Of a stretch of DNA of 6,700 nt, positions 6,114 to 6,700 are shown in pieces. Where the stretch lies: contig CANFUB010000146.1 of assembly GCA_947450015.1 (NCBI GenBank), positions 1 to 6,700 of the forward strand. Reading direction: 5' to 3'. This stretch comes from Bacteroidota bacterium (GTDB taxonomy: Bacteria > Bacteroidota > Bacteroidia > NS11-12g > UBA955). Position 1 is the first letter of the stretch; each line of letters begins with the position of its first letter. The notes under the pieces were generated by a model, which was not told the DNA's origin, did not search any database, and saw nothing but the letters and a program-made list of their open reading frames with translations. The position numbers and the translations under genes were made by a program.

Positions 6114-6700
6114 GTGAATAAAAGAATTGTCATATTAGGTGCTGGAGAAAGTGGAACTGGATGTGCTATATTAGCCTTGCAGAAGGGATATGATGTGTTC
6201 GTTTCTGACAAAGGCGCAATTAAACCTGCTTACGCTGCCGAGTTAGAAAAAATAGGTGTTGCATTCGAACAAAATCAACACACCGAAGAATTGATTTTAA
6301 ATGCCGATGAGATTATTAAGAGTCCAGGCATCCCAGATAAAGCCGATATCATTGTTAAGGCAAAAGCAAAAAACATTTCAATTATTTCTGAAATAGAATT
6401 TGCTAGCAGATACACCAATGCAAAACATGTAGGCATTACAGGCACCAATGGCAAAACCACAACCACTATGTTGTGTTACCATATACTACAAAAAGCAGGT
6501 TTCAATGTAGGCTTAGGTGGCAATATTGGCAAAAGTTATGCCCGTCAGGTAGCCGAAAACGATTTCGAATATTATGTATTGGAATTATCTAGTTTTCAAT
6601 TAGACAATACTTATACATTCCGTCCTAACATCGCCATTCTTTGCAATATCACACCCGATCATTTAGATCGCTATAACTACGAATTTCAGAATTACATCGA
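6114..6700 (+). CDS. murD: UDP-N-acetylmuramoyl-L-alanine--D-glutamate ligase (MurD), 3' partial
   Basis: Cytoplasmic Mur ligase that adds D-glutamate to UDP-MurNAc-L-Ala using ATP. The frame opens with GTG at 6114, two bases after the mraY stop, and stays open to the right edge (195 full codons of an expected ~450). The N-terminus reads NKRIVILGAGESGTG, the Rossmann-like glycine-rich start typical of MurD, and IKSPGIP (68-74) is the usual UDP-substrate domain motif. The ATPase domain has the P-loop GITGTNGKTTTT (107-118), ELSSFQL (157-163) and NITPDHLDRY (178-187). ELSSFQL and DHLDRY separate it from MurE (EVSSHA, DHLDYHG), MurC and MurF. GTG is chosen because the conserved sequence begins at the next codon and no in-frame ATG exists before the P-loop region. 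The glutamate-binding C-terminal domain is beyond the window. Confidence 0.95.
   Translation, partial: MNKRIVILGAGESGTGCAILALQKGYDVFVSDKGAIKPAYAAELEKIGVAFEQNQHTEELILNADEIIKSPGIPDKADIIVKAKAKNISIISEIEFASRYTNAKHVGITGTNGKTTTTMLCYHILQKAGFNVGLGGNIGKSYARQVAENDFEYYVLELSSFQLDNTYTFRPNIAILCNITPDHLDRYNYEFQNYI

Noticed and set aside
1..6700. Search for mobile elements, CRISPR repeats, tRNA or rRNA genes, riboswitches, intergenic promoters and terminators
   Set aside because: The window is coding nearly end to end, with gaps of at most two bases. I saw no terminal inverted repeats, regularly spaced repeats, or RNA-gene signatures.

Overview
This window is an uninterrupted piece of a division and cell wall (dcw) cluster. 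All genes lie on the + strand, in the order rsmH (5' end cut off by the window) - ftsL - ftsI - murE - mraY - murD (3' end cut off). The content points to Bacteroidota. The FtsL-like protein has the conserved core of the FtsL family known from that phylum. The penicillin-binding protein ends in a single PASTA domain. MraY carries a long extra periplasmic loop. murF is missing between murE and mraY. Starts have A-rich upstream sequence and mostly no recognisable Shine-Dalgarno motif. Base composition looks AT-rich (about 40% GC by eye, not computed). I cannot place the genus.

Layout: rsmH runs from the left edge to 911, ftsL 908-1291, ftsI 1288-3393, murE 3393-4853, mraY 4855-6111, and murD 6114 to the right edge. 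Neighbours overlap by 4, 4 and 1 bases, then are separated by 1 and 2 bases. There is therefore no intergenic stretch that could hold a promoter, terminator or RNA gene, and the whole window is best read as the interior of one long operon. The promoter and probably mraZ would lie to the left, and ftsW, murG, murC, ftsQ, ftsA and ftsZ would be expected to the right.

How the genes work together: MurD adds D-Glu and MurE adds meso-diaminopimelate to the cytoplasmic UDP-MurNAc peptide. MraY then moves the completed phospho-MurNAc-pentapeptide onto undecaprenyl phosphate, making lipid I. FtsI crosslinks the finished peptidoglycan at the septum, and FtsL is a small bitopic scaffold of the divisome that helps control FtsI/FtsW. 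RsmH methylates 16S rRNA in the ribosomal decoding centre and travels with this cluster in most bacteria.

I looked for an undescribed system on both strands and did not find one. All five complete or left-truncated reading frames and the right-truncated murD are intact, with their key catalytic motifs present. The points worth a second look are modest: non-ATG starts, the weak PASTA domain and its linker, the MraY insert, and the missing murF.
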